DNA of 64,000 nt, taken from contig NZ_LKBA01000001.1 in assembly GCF_001307765.1 (NCBI RefSeq), forward strand, positions 124,001 to 188,000, written 5' to 3'. The notes under the pieces were generated by a model. That model made no database searches and had not been told where the DNA came from. It was given only the letters and a program-made list of their open reading frames with translations. This document shows positions 50,402 through 58,217 of this stretch, piece after piece (within the stretch, counting starts at the first letter, position 1; each line of letters starts with the position of its first letter). The position numbers and the translations under genes are program-made. Source of the DNA: Aliiroseovarius crassostreae. Its GTDB lineage: Bacteria > Pseudomonadota > Alphaproteobacteria > Rhodobacterales > Rhodobacteraceae.

Positions 50402-50890
50402 ACCGGTTCATGAAGTGATGAACGATCCAGTGGATCGTTCAAGCGCACAAACGGGCGGAGCCCCTAGGCTCAGGCCCCATTAATCGGCTTGAGATCGCAT
50501 TGGTCGCATGCTTCACCCCCCCCCAGACTTTCAGGGGGTATCATGAGCAATCTTTTTTGGCTGACCGACGAACAGATGGCGCGGCTGCGACCGTTTTTTC
50601 CAAGAGCCATGGCAAGCCGAGGGTTGATGATCGGCGGGTGTTGAGTGGGATAATCTTCATCAATCGCAATGGCTTACGGTGGTGCGATGCGCCCAGGGAA
50701 TACGGCCCGCCGAAGACGCTCTATAATCGCTGGAGACGTTGGAGCGAGATGGGTGTTTTTGCCAGGATCTTTGAAGGGTTGGCTGCGGAAGCGACGGACC
50801 TGACGACGATCATGATCGATGCGACCTATCTGAAAGCCCATCGTACAGCGTCCAGTCTGGGCGTCAAAAAGGGGGGCGTGGGCGCCTGAT

Positions 50891-50931
50891 CACTGCCCGG
50901 CAGGGTATTGCGCAGCAATGTCCCGAGAGGG
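50891..50931 (+). repeat. 41 bp inserted repeat, copy 2
   Basis: Starts CACTGCCCGGCAG, core ATTGCGCAGCAAT, end CCGAGAGGG. It interrupts the element A transposase just before the RTKGG codons. It differs from copy 3 (as reverse complement) at three positions. Confidence 0.85.
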
Positions 50932-51220
50932 AGGGCGCACCAAAGGCGGTATGAACACCAAATTGCATGCCATCACCGACACCAACGGGCGGCCAATCCG
51001 GTTCTTCATGTCGGCGGGCCAGATCAGCGACTATACAGGGGCGGCGGCGCTCCTGGGCGACATGCCCAAAGCCCAGGGGCTTCTGGGGGACCGCGGCTAT
51101 GACGCCGACTGGTTCCGAGAAGCCTTGAAAGACAAGGGGATCAGGCCCTGCATCCCGGGCCGAAAGGCACGAAAGAAACCCATCAAATACGACAAACGCC
51201 GCTACAAGCGCCGCAATCGC

Positions 51221-51261
51221 CCCTCTCGTGACATTGCTGCGCAATGCACTGCCGGGCAGTG
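51221..51261 (-). repeat. 41 bp inserted repeat, copy 3 (inverted)
   Basis: On the minus strand it begins CACTGCCCGGCAG, has the core ATTGCGCAGCAAT and ends CGAGAGGG. It interrupts the same transposase gene between codons for RRNR and IEIMF, in the opposite orientation to copy 2, 330 bp away. Confidence 0.85.
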
Positions 51262-51394
51262 ATCGAGATCATGTTCGCGCGTCTGAAGGATTGGCCGCGG
51301 GTCGCCACCCGATATGACAGATGCCCCAAAGTCTTCCCCTCGGCCATCGCTCTCGCCGCAACAGTTATGTTTTGGTTATGAGGCCTGAGCCTAG

Positions 51395-52220
51395 GGCGTA
51401 GACCTATAAACGTTGATGTGATTCAAGATGTGAAATCTGGGAGGTTTCATGTCGTCGCATTTCTGGCTCACCGAAGAACAGTACAATAAAATCAGGCCCT
51501 TGTTGCCCAATACGCCGCGCGGTGTTCCGCGTGTCGACGACCGGCGCGTGTTATCGGTCATCATTTTCTGCATTCAGCGAGGCTATCGCTGGTCCGATGT
51601 GCCGCCGGAATATGGCCCCGCCAAGACGCTCTACAACCGCTGGAAACGATGGTCTGAAGCAGGCGTTTTCGAGCATGTGTTCGAAACTTTGGCGCGGGAG
51701 ACGGCAGATCTTTCCACGCTGATGATCGACGCCAGCCATGTCAAAACCCATCGCATCGCAGCCAATGGTGCCAAAAAAACACCGGCGAAGGACGGGATAT
51801 CGGCAAGACAAAAGGCGGGTTGAATTCAAAGCTGCATCTGGTGTGCGATGGCAGTGGCAAGCCGGTCCATCTGCATCTGACCTCAGGCATCGAGCCGATA
51901 TTACTAATGCAAATCAATGCCTTGAGTCATATATCACCAAAGGCCGCACAGTCATTGCAGACCGAGGTTACGACGCAAATCACCTGCGCGACTGGCTGAG
52001 CGACGCCAAGGCAACCGCCTGCATCCCGCCTCGAAAGAACCGAAAAATGCAATTCGAATATGACGCAGACCTCTCCAAAACCCGCAACATCGTCGAGCGC
52101 ATGTTCAACCGATTGAAGGACTGGCGACAACTCAGCCTGCGAACATTTCGATGCCAACAAACCTTCTTGGTAGCAGCCCACATCGCCGCAACAGTCATTT
52201 GGCTCTTATGAGTCTACACC
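51395..52220. mobile_element. IS5 family, IS427-like element B (defective)
   Basis: An 826 bp element with ends GGCGTAGAC and GTCTACACC, flanked by CTAG on both sides (51391-51394 and 52221-52224), which looks like a 4 bp target duplication. Its left CTAG is also the right CTAG of element A, so the two are arranged head to tail without spacer. The right end lies only 6 bp from the fliL stop codon. Confidence 0.85.
51449..52211 (+). pseudogene. IS427-like transposase, element B, frameshifted
   Basis: First part MSSHFWLTEEQYNKIRPLLP continues to KTHRIAANGAKK. A -1 shift at an A7 run (51773-51779) leads into KTKGGLNSKLHLVCDGSGKP, which would be the normal two-ORF arrangement for this group. A second one-base shift near 51893, between LTSGIE and DITNANQCLESYITKG, is not expected and breaks the second frame. 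The rest, RTVIADRGYDANHLRDWL and FNRLKDWRQLSLRTFRCQ, is intact to 52211. So only the second shift marks it as inactive. Confidence 0.75.
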
Positions 52221-52230
52221 CTAGGACCTG

Positions 52231-52731
52231 TCAGATGTCCTGGCGCACAATATCGGTAACCAGCACCTCAAAGATTTCCGTTGCCATGATCTTTTCTGCG
52301 ACCTCTGTCAAAGCCAAGCGCAACCCGTCCAGTTTCCCGGCCTCGGTGAATACGCCGTCAAAACCACCCAGGTTTGCGTGATCAAACAGCACCTGCAGGA
52401 ATGCGTCCCTCAACTTAGGTTCACGTTGATAGAATTCCTCGCTGCCCCCGGGTGCGATTTCCAAACTAAGTGACAAGACAACCAAAGATCTGACTTGGCC
52501 GTTGCCCAAAACCGGAATAACGAACTGGTTGTTCATTTTGACGAAGTCACTGCTGGGGGCGCCCTCCTCTGAGGAGCTCTCCTCCGAAAGGTTTGATTTG
52601 GTTTCAGTTGGAATGTCACCACACGGGTTGATTTCCACCACTTCGGAGGGTGCAGGGCGCAGAGCGATGCCTGCACCGACACCTGCGCCGAGCCCAATCA
52701 TAGCAAGAAGAACTGGTAGGATTTTTCCCAT
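52231..52731 (-). CDS. fliL: flagellar basal body-associated protein FliL
   Basis: FliL-family protein of 166 aa with one N-terminal membrane helix (ILPVLLAMIGLGAGVGAGIA), an acidic Ser/Glu-rich linker, and the periplasmic domain FVIPVLGNGQVRSLVVLSLS and REPKLRDAFLQVLFDHANLG. The C-terminal half matches FliL, which sits near the stator. The ATG at 52731 (MGKILPVLLAM) is preceded by GGGGCTTCCA; upstream open sequence overlaps flgH and is not part of it. It is the last gene of the minus-strand operon, with IS element B beginning 10 bp beyond its stop. Confidence 0.82.
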   Translation of the reverse strand: MGKILPVLLAMIGLGAGVGAGIALRPAPSEVVEINPCGDIPTETKSNLSEESSSEEGAPSSDFVKMNNQFVIPVLGNGQVRSLVVLSLSLEIAPGGSEEFYQREPKLRDAFLQVLFDHANLGGFDGVFTEAGKLDGLRLALTEVAEKIMATEIFEVLVTDIVRQDI

Positions 52732-52744
52732 TGGAAGCCCCTGG

Positions 52745-53473
52745 TCAGAATGGAAGGATAATGTCTGCAACCTGTTGGCCGATGCGAGGTTGCTGAACAT
52801 CTGAAATCAGGCCTCGACCACCATAGGAAATACGAGCCGAGGCGATCTTGTCGTAGGGGATTTCATTCTTGCGCGAGATATCTTCTGGTCGCACAAATCC
52901 GGTCACCAACAATTCGCGCAGCTCGAAATTCACCCGCACCTCTTGGGTGCCTTGAATCTTGAGAACGCCATTTGGCAACGTCCCCAGAACGGTTGCCGCA
53001 ACGCGGAGCTTTAACTTTTCATTGCGTTTTACGTTCCCGTTTCCAGATGAGGTGCTGGTTGAGCTGAAATCCACGGCTGATGCCATGCTGGCCCCGTCTG
53101 GCATAACCTTGTTGATATTCTGTGGGATGCCAAACAGGGATGGCAGTCCCATGGTTTCGGCACCATTTCGGCTGCGCGAGGTGCTGTTGGACAGTTCGGC
53201 ACGATCATCAATTTCGATGACTACGGTTAAAATGTCCCCGGCTTGCTGCGCGCGTCGATCTCCAAGGAGGGATTGTCGGCCTCTGCTCCAGGTTGATGCC
53301 CGGGTGACTGAATTTTTGGGATCTTTGGCGACAGGAAGTGCCGCAGTTGTCATGGCCTGATGCTCGGAGCTGACCTCTACCGGGCTAAGATCAGGTGCTT
53401 TGCCAACCTGCTCCAACCGGGAACAGCCAGAAATTGCGATGACAATAATGAACAGAAGGGGGGAGTAACGCAT
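52745..53473 (-). CDS. flgH: flagellar L-ring lipoprotein
   Basis: Outer membrane ring lipoprotein of 242 aa. The signal peptide SPLLFIIVIAISGC ends in a lipobox Cys for acylation. The family core includes GDRRAQQAGDILTVVIEIDD and RAELSNSTSRSRNG, then VTGFVRPEDISRKNEIPYDK and SARISYGGRGLISDVQQPRI near the C-terminus. The ATG at 53473 is chosen for the signal peptide. It lies between flgA and fliL on the minus strand with 10-13 bp gaps. Confidence 0.95.
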   Translation of the reverse strand: MRYSPLLFIIVIAISGCSRLEQVGKAPDLSPVEVSSEHQAMTTAALPVAKDPKNSVTRASTWSRGRQSLLGDRRAQQAGDILTVVIEIDDRAELSNSTSRSRNGAETMGLPSLFGIPQNINKVMPDGASMASAVDFSSTSTSSGNGNVKRNEKLKLRVAATVLGTLPNGVLKIQGTQEVRVNFELRELLVTGFVRPEDISRKNEIPYDKIASARISYGGRGLISDVQQPRIGQQVADIILPF

Positions 53474-53483
53474 ATTGCAACCT

Positions 53484-53918
53484 TTAAAAGCCTGGGAAAC
53501 TGGGGGGGGCGACTGAAACGGAGCCATCGGGTTGTATGGTGCCGGTGATGGTGCTGCGGGACGACAAATTCATGACGCGCACACGATCCCCGATGCCACC
53601 CCGGGCAAGCGCGCGGCCTTCTGCGGCGATTCGGAGGCCACCCGTTTCATAGATCAGAATGATGATCTGATTTCTGTCGACCAGTGCAGGTGGGCCGACA
53701 TCGTTGAGCCGAATGGGGCGCCCTGCATAAAGAACCGATCGGGTTTCCTGCCCAACCAGTTCTTCCATGCTGATATAGGTGCCGGGGATATCCCCTGGCG
53801 CAACTGTCAGGTCTGCCGCGGTCAGAATACTGTTTGCACGCATGGTGCGGGCGGCAAGAACCGTGTCAGCTTGAATGGCTGTCGGAAGAAGCAAGAGAGC
53901 AAGGAGGAAACGCCACAT
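53484..53918 (-). CDS. flgA: flagellar P-ring assembly chaperone FlgA
   Basis: Periplasmic chaperone of 144 aa for P-ring (FlgI) assembly. A signal peptide (FLLALLLLPTAIQA) precedes a SAF-type domain: VLAARTMRANSILTAADLTV, VLYAGRPIRLNDVGPPALVD, and ALARGGIGDRVRVMNLSSRS. It is shorter than E. coli FlgA because alphaproteobacterial forms often lack the N-terminal domain. The ATG overlaps the flgG stop by one base (TGATG), so translation is coupled. Confidence 0.9.
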   Translation of the reverse strand: MWRFLLALLLLPTAIQADTVLAARTMRANSILTAADLTVAPGDIPGTYISMEELVGQETRSVLYAGRPIRLNDVGPPALVDRNQIIILIYETGGLRIAAEGRALARGGIGDRVRVMNLSSRSTITGTIQPDGSVSVAPPSFPGF

Positions 53919-54703
53919 CACCGCACCTGTGTGGTTGCAGCCAGCATCTGGTCGGCGGCCGTGATGACTTTTGAGTTGAGCTCATAGCCGCGCTGAGCCT
54001 CGATGAGTTCGGTGATTTCTCGGACTGCGTCGACGCTGCTGTTTTCCAGATAACCCTGACGGAGCGTGCCCAGCCCATCTTGTCCGGGGGCGGCGGTTAG
54101 CGGGGCACCAGAGGCAGTTGTCTCCAGATATAGGTTGGAACCAATGGCCTCGAGCCCTTTTTCATTGGTAAAGTTTGTCAGTGTGAAAGCGCCCATTAAC
54201 TCGGGTTCAACCACGTCTTTGAAGTAAACATAGACCTCGCCTTCCGCATTGATGGATACGGAGCGAGCATCGTCCGGGATGGTGATTCCGGGCGCAACCA
54301 CATAGCCGTCGGTGTTCAGGATCTGACCGTCTGGTGAAAGTTTCAATGCGCCATCCCGTGTGTATGCGGCATTGCCGCTTGGAAGTGTAACTTCGAGATA
54401 GCCTTTGCCTTCGATCGCAAGGTCCAGTTCGCCATTGGTTTGTGAAAGGCTGCCTTGTTCAACCATCATGGACACGGCAGCAGGGCGGACGCCAAGCCCC
54501 AGCTGGACCCCGGCCGGGATGACGGTACCGTCAGAGGCTGCGATGGAGCCTGGGCGGGTCGCCTGTTGATAATGCAGGTCTGCAAATTCTGCGCGACGGG
54601 CATTGTAGCCTGTGGTGCTCATATTGGCGAGGTTGTTGGAAATGGTCTCAACCCGCATTTGCTGGGCGAGCATCCCGGTGGCGGCAATCTGTAATGAACG
54701 CAT
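53918..54703 (-). CDS. flgG: flagellar distal rod protein
   Basis: Distal rod protein of 261 aa, standard length. The N-terminal rod signature is MRSLQIAATGMLAQQMRVET then ISNNLANMSTTGYNARRAEF, with LALEG-like DLAIEGKGYLEVTLPSGNAA and the C-terminal REITELIEAQRGYELNSKVI then TAADQMLAATTQVR. Follows flgF with a 9 bp gap and overlaps flgA, in the order flgF, flgG, flgA, flgH, fliL. Confidence 0.96.
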   Translation of the reverse strand: MRSLQIAATGMLAQQMRVETISNNLANMSTTGYNARRAEFADLHYQQATRPGSIAASDGTVIPAGVQLGLGVRPAAVSMMVEQGSLSQTNGELDLAIEGKGYLEVTLPSGNAAYTRDGALKLSPDGQILNTDGYVVAPGITIPDDARSVSINAEGEVYVYFKDVVEPELMGAFTLTNFTNEKGLEAIGSNLYLETTASGAPLTAAPGQDGLGTLRQGYLENSSVDAVREITELIEAQRGYELNSKVITAADQMLAATTQVR

Positions 54704-54712
54704 GGGAACTCC

Positions 54713-55432
54713 TTATTTCACAACGGTCTGAAGGACGGAACGGATCCGTTCGTCTTCTTTTTCCATGAAGCTCTGGCCCAACTCGTAGCTGCGCTGAACC
54801 TCGATCATTCTGGTGATTTCCTGAACTGGATTGACGTTTGAGCCTTCCACAAACCCTTGCAGGATGCTGGTGCCTTCCAAAACGGTTTGTGTTCCGCCAG
54901 GTGCGGTGAACAATACACCTTGCTGGTGCTGCAGGTCGGATCTGTCGAGGGGGGCGAAGAGGCCGATCTGGGTGACCGGGCGTCCATCAGCAGATAGGGT
55001 GCCATCAGATGCCAGCGAGACCGTTTTGGCGTCAGGTGGCACAAAAATCGGGGCTCCTCCGGCATCCAGAAGACGCAAGCCATCCATATTCGTAAGCTCG
55101 CCCTCCGCAGACGGGGTAAAGGCTCCGGCGCGGGTCAGAACCGGGCCATCCACTCCTTCGAGCATGAAAAACCCGTCTCCTTCTATGGCAAAGTCGTAGG
55201 TTCCGCCTGTTTGCGTCAACGCGCCTTGCTGCAGGTTGATGGATCGCCCATTTGCAAATCCCATCGACAGGGACGGTTCATCCTTTGGCATCGCATGGAT
55301 AAATTCGGAGAACACCACGCCTTCCTTGCGAAATCCGCTGGTTGAGGCATTGGAGATATTATTGGCGATGGTTGTCATCTCACGTAGCAGGCCGGACTGG
55401 CGGGTGAGGTTGGTGTAATGGGTGTTGTCCAT
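54713..55432 (-). CDS. flgF: flagellar proximal rod protein FlgF
   Basis: Rod protein of 239 aa. N-terminal MDNTHYTNLTRQSGLLREMT and IANNISNASTSGFRKEGVVF, middle AIEGDGFFMLEGVDGPVLTR and C-terminal EITRMIEVQRSYELGQSFME. It assembles between FlgB/FlgC and FlgG. The start is the ATG at 55432, immediately after the fliQ stop codon with one base between, so they form one transcript. Confidence 0.94.
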   Translation of the reverse strand: MDNTHYTNLTRQSGLLREMTTIANNISNASTSGFRKEGVVFSEFIHAMPKDEPSLSMGFANGRSINLQQGALTQTGGTYDFAIEGDGFFMLEGVDGPVLTRAGAFTPSAEGELTNMDGLRLLDAGGAPIFVPPDAKTVSLASDGTLSADGRPVTQIGLFAPLDRSDLQHQQGVLFTAPGGTQTVLEGTSILQGFVEGSNVNPVQEITRMIEVQRSYELGQSFMEKEDERIRSVLQTVVK

Positions 55433-55433
55433 G

Positions 55434-55703
55434 TCAGGCTCCTGCGATCAATGGGATGATCTGGTTCTGGAAAAAGCCTGTGAGCGTTTCGGTCATGAAG
55501 CTCATCGAAACCCAGAACACAACCAAAATGGCAATGAGTTTGGGCACAAAGGTCAGGGTCATTTCCTGAATTGATGTCAGAGCCTGAAAAAGACCGACAG
55601 CCAGGCCAGCCACCAGGGCAACCGTCAGGATGGGTGAGGAGATCAGAACCGCGTTCCACAGCCCCGCGCGCAAGGTGTCGAAGAAGATGACGTCATTCAT
55701 CAT
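55434..55703 (-). CDS. fliQ: flagellar export gate protein FliQ
   Basis: Membrane protein of 89 aa of the type III flagellar export gate. Two hydrophobic segments, LISSPILTVALVAGLAVGLF and TFVPKLIAILVVFWVSMSFM, are separated by the conserved QALTSIQEMT loop. It overlaps the end of fliE by 4 bp. Its partners FliP and FliR are not in this window, so the gate genes are split. Confidence 0.95.
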   Translation of the reverse strand: MMNDVIFFDTLRAGLWNAVLISSPILTVALVAGLAVGLFQALTSIQEMTLTFVPKLIAILVVFWVSMSFMTETLTGFFQNQIIPLIAGA

Positions 55704-55990
55704 ACCGGCATCCTCAGAATTTCCTGATACGCCTCGACCACCTTATTGCGAATGGTGACTGCCGTTTCGACCGCCAGCTCGGTTTGTGCCAGAGCCTGGA
55801 CAAGCGCATGCGGGTCTGCATCCCCCGACATGGCGGCCAGTGCGGTTTGTTCGCCCTGTTGAACGGTTGCGGCGAAGTCATTTGCCATTTTGGCAAAATC
55901 CGCCGCAGGCCCGTCTGCCCGCGCCTTTGGCTGCGTGGCAGGACGGGTGGCAGCATAGCCTTGGGCCGCAATAGAGGATTTAACATCCAT
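55700..55990 (-). CDS. fliE: flagellar hook-basal body protein FliE
   Basis: Small adapter of 96 aa between the MS-ring and rod. The C-terminal two thirds match the family: FAATVQQGEQTALAAMSGDA then ALAQTELAVETAVTIRNKVV and EAYQEILRMPV. The ATG at 55990 follows the flgC stop by 11 bp, and the gene overlaps fliQ by 4 bp. Confidence 0.93.
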   Translation of the reverse strand: MDVKSSIAAQGYAATRPATQPKARADGPAADFAKMANDFAATVQQGEQTALAAMSGDADPHALVQALAQTELAVETAVTIRNKVVEAYQEILRMPV

Positions 55991-56001
55991 TCTGGTGCCT
56001 C

Positions 56002-56394
56002 CTATCTGCGTAGTAGATCGAGCAGTCCTTGGGACATTTGCCGGGTCTGATCGAACATTTTGAGGTTCGCCTCGTAGCTGCGCTGCGCTTCGCGCGCGTC
56101 AGCGATTTCGACCACCAGATCGACATTCGAGCCGTCATAGTAGCCTTGGTCATTTGCCATCGGGTGAGAGGGGTCATACACACTAGGCAAAGTCGTTTGG
56201 TCCAAGCGCACCTGTCCGGGTTCTACCAACCCGGTTGCGCGCCCGCTTTCAATCACCTGATTGAAACTGACCAGTTTCCGCCGATAGCCAGGGGTGTCGG
56301 CATTGGCGATGTTTTCTGAAACGTGGAGCAACCGGGCGGCCTGGCTTCTCATGCCTGAGGCGGCGGCGGCAGCAGAATTTCTGAGATCGTTCAT
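56002..56394 (-). CDS. flgC: flagellar proximal rod protein FlgC
   Basis: Rod protein of 130 aa. The N-terminal AAASGMRSQAARLLHVSENI with ANADTPGYRRKLVSFNQV and the C-terminal IADAREAQRSYEANLKMFDQ with TRQMSQGLLDLLRR are typical FlgC sequences. It follows flgB after 11 bp and precedes fliE. Confidence 0.95.
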   Translation of the reverse strand: MNDLRNSAAAAASGMRSQAARLLHVSENIANADTPGYRRKLVSFNQVIESGRATGLVEPGQVRLDQTTLPSVYDPSHPMANDQGYYDGSNVDLVVEIADAREAQRSYEANLKMFDQTRQMSQGLLDLLRR

Positions 56395-56405
56395 GATGCC
56401 CTTCC

Positions 56406-56795
56406 TTATCTACCGCTGACGGCGGCCCGCATGATGTTCATCGAGCTCTTGTAAACAGCGAGTGCAAGATCGTGGTCGCGCTTTGCACTGGCAGAGGCCA
56501 TCAATTCGGTCTCCAATGAGACGGAATTTCCATTTGGGGATGTGGGGCCGTCGCGCAAAATCGACTGAGGCGCTTGTCCCGGATTTTCAGAAGGGGTGAG
56601 CGCATGTTTTGCGCGGGAACGCCGCATTTCAGTGCCATCGGGGGCATCATACGTCTCGGAGAATGAGACGAGATCGCGGGCGCGGTAACCCGGCGTATCT
56701 GCATTTGCAACATTCTGTGCAATGGTCGACTGACGAGCCGCAGCATGCTGTGCCAGCCCCTGACTCATGCGAAAAATTTCCAGTTTGTCGAACAT
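56406..56795 (-). CDS. flgB: flagellar proximal rod protein FlgB
   Basis: Rod protein of 129 aa at the base of the rod. It has MFDKLEIFRMSQGLAQHAAA, RQSTIAQNVANADTPGYRAR and the C-terminal SASAKRDHDLALAVYKSSMN. The ATG at 56795 has GGGAGAAGCCCCG upstream. First gene of the long minus-strand rod operon and divergent from fliI, so the 88 bp between them holds both promoters. Confidence 0.95.
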   Translation of the reverse strand: MFDKLEIFRMSQGLAQHAAARQSTIAQNVANADTPGYRARDLVSFSETYDAPDGTEMRRSRAKHALTPSENPGQAPQSILRDGPTSPNGNSVSLETELMASASAKRDHDLALAVYKSSMNIMRAAVSGR

Positions 56796-56883
56796 CGGGG
56801 CTTCTCCCTCGATTGGTTTCAACTAAGGTTTAACCCTGATTCCTTTAAAAACAGTTTCACGACACAAGTTTTAGGAGAACGTC

Positions 56884-58203
56884 ATGAAAGCCGTCGGTTT
56901 CGAGCAGCTCACCGCAGAAGTCGCAGCCGTGACCCGGACGGCAGACATTGGTCGCATTGTGGAAATCCATCGCGGCACGATCGAAGTTGCGGGGCTTTCA
57001 CATGTGGCTGCGCAAAGTGATCTGGTAGAAATCGGGTCTTCGGGGCAGAAACGGCTGGGTGAAGTTCTCAATCTGTCGGCGGACCGGATAACGGTTTTGC
57101 CTGATGGTGATGTTGAAGGGCTGCGCATTGGAGAGCAGGTGGTGCTGCGAGGCGGCACGCAGATTGCTCCGGATGACAGTTGGATTGGTCGTGTGCTTGA
57201 CCCGTTTGGCAAAGCCATTGATGGATTGCCGGTTATGCGCGGAGGAGCCGAACGGCCATTGCGCGGGACGGCCATCAATCCGACCAAGCGTCGGGTGCTG
57301 GGGGCGCGGCTTGAGACTGGGCTTGCTGTTTTCAATACGCTTTTGCCGATTGTTAAGGGGCAGCGGATCGGGTTGTTTGCAGGCTCCGGTGTGGGGAAGT
57401 CTACCTTGCTGGCAAAACTGGCCCGTGGGGTGCAGGCAGATGTCGTGGTCATTGCCCTGATCGGCGAACGAGGGCGAGAAGTGCGGGAGTTTGTTGAGCG
57501 TGTCCTTGGTTCTGAGGGTATGAAACGTGCAGTTGTCATAGCCGCGACATCGGATCAATCACCAATGGTTCGCAGAAGAGCTGGCTGGGCGGCTATGTCC
57601 GTGGCAGAGCATTTCAGGGATCAGGGACGTCACGTCTTGTTCCTTGCCGATAGTGTGACCAGATTTGCTGAAGCACACCGCGAAATCGCGCTGGCATCTG
57701 GTGAGGGCAGTTCGCTGCGCGGGTTCCCACCATCGACTGCGCAACAAATTACCACGTTATGTGAACGGGCAGGTCCCGGGCAGGATGAACAGGGGGATAT
57801 TACGGCCATCTTTTCTGTCTTGGTGGCTGGGTCTGACATGGAAGAGCCTGTGGCGGACATTTTGCGCGGTGTTCTGGATGGTCATGTTGTGCTGGACCGC
57901 CAAATCGCTGAAAGGGGGCGTTTCCCGGCCATCGATCTGCTGAGGTCCGTCTCCCGCGCGTTGCCAGGGGCTGCGACCGATGCAGAGAACGCTCTGATAT
58001 CGGCTGCTCGACAGCGCCTTGGTGCTTATGCCAGATCGGAAATGATGATCCAGGCTGGCCTGTATGCGGCTGGAAGCGACCCGATGGTGGATGCGGCAAT
58101 TGAGTGCTATCCGAAACTGGATGGCTTTTTGGCTGAAGATGAACTGGAAAACACCGAGGCCAGCTTCCGCCGACTGGGGGCTTGCATGACAAATCCCAGC
58201 TAG
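56884..58203 (+). CDS. fliI: flagellar export ATPase FliI
   Basis: F1-beta-like ATPase of 439 aa that energises flagellar protein export together with FliH. The Walker A region is GLFAGSGVGKSTLLAKLARG, followed by VVVIALIGERGREVREFVER with the catalytic Glu, Walker B HVLFLADSVTRFAEAHREIA and the arginine-containing PPSTAQQITTLCERAGPG. The N-terminal hexamerisation domain holds LVEIGSSGQKRLGEVLNLSA. It stands alone on the plus strand: FliH is not adjacent. Ribosome binding site is TAGGAGAACGTC. Confidence 0.96.
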   Translation: MKAVGFEQLTAEVAAVTRTADIGRIVEIHRGTIEVAGLSHVAAQSDLVEIGSSGQKRLGEVLNLSADRITVLPDGDVEGLRIGEQVVLRGGTQIAPDDSWIGRVLDPFGKAIDGLPVMRGGAERPLRGTAINPTKRRVLGARLETGLAVFNTLLPIVKGQRIGLFAGSGVGKSTLLAKLARGVQADVVVIALIGERGREVREFVERVLGSEGMKRAVVIAATSDQSPMVRRRAGWAAMSVAEHFRDQGRHVLFLADSVTRFAEAHREIALASGEGSSLRGFPPSTAQQITTLCERAGPGQDEQGDITAIFSVLVAGSDMEEPVADILRGVLDGHVVLDRQIAERGRFPAIDLLRSVSRALPGAATDAENALISAARQRLGAYARSEMMIQAGLYAAGSDPMVDAAIECYPKLDGFLAEDELENTEASFRRLGACMTNPS

Positions 58204-58217
58204 GAAAATTGGGCTGC

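Larger units (their letters stand above)
50543..51381 (+). pseudogene. IS427-like transposase, element A, multiply disrupted
   Basis: Starts MSNLFWLTDEQMARLRPFFP, loses one base near 50597, then continues PRVDDRRVLSGIIFINRNGL and YLKAHRTASSLGVKKGG. Reading on requires a -1 shift at an A5G6 run (50866-50876), as in two-ORF IS427 elements. A 41 bp insertion follows at 50891. The frame then gives GMNTKLHAITDTNGRPIRFF and LLGDRGYDADWFREALKDKG, a second 41 bp insertion at 51221, and the C-terminal FARLKDWPRVATRYDR. The gene cannot make a functional transposase. Confidence 0.85.
50468..51390. mobile_element. IS5 family, IS427-like element A (defective)
   Basis: A 923 bp element with inverted ends GCTCAGGCC and GGCCTGAGC, extending with mismatches, flanked by CTAG on the left (50464-50467) and CTAG on the right (51391-51394). 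It contains one transposase gene on the plus strand, broken by two 41 bp insertions and two frameshifts. Without the insertions it would be 841 bp, the usual size of an IS427-group element. The right CTAG is shared with element B. Confidence 0.85.

Noticed and set aside
56824-56855. TTAA motifs upstream of fliI read as a CtrA-type site
   Set aside because: The two TTAA units are 11 bp apart, not the 7 bp of the CtrA consensus, so I do not claim the site.
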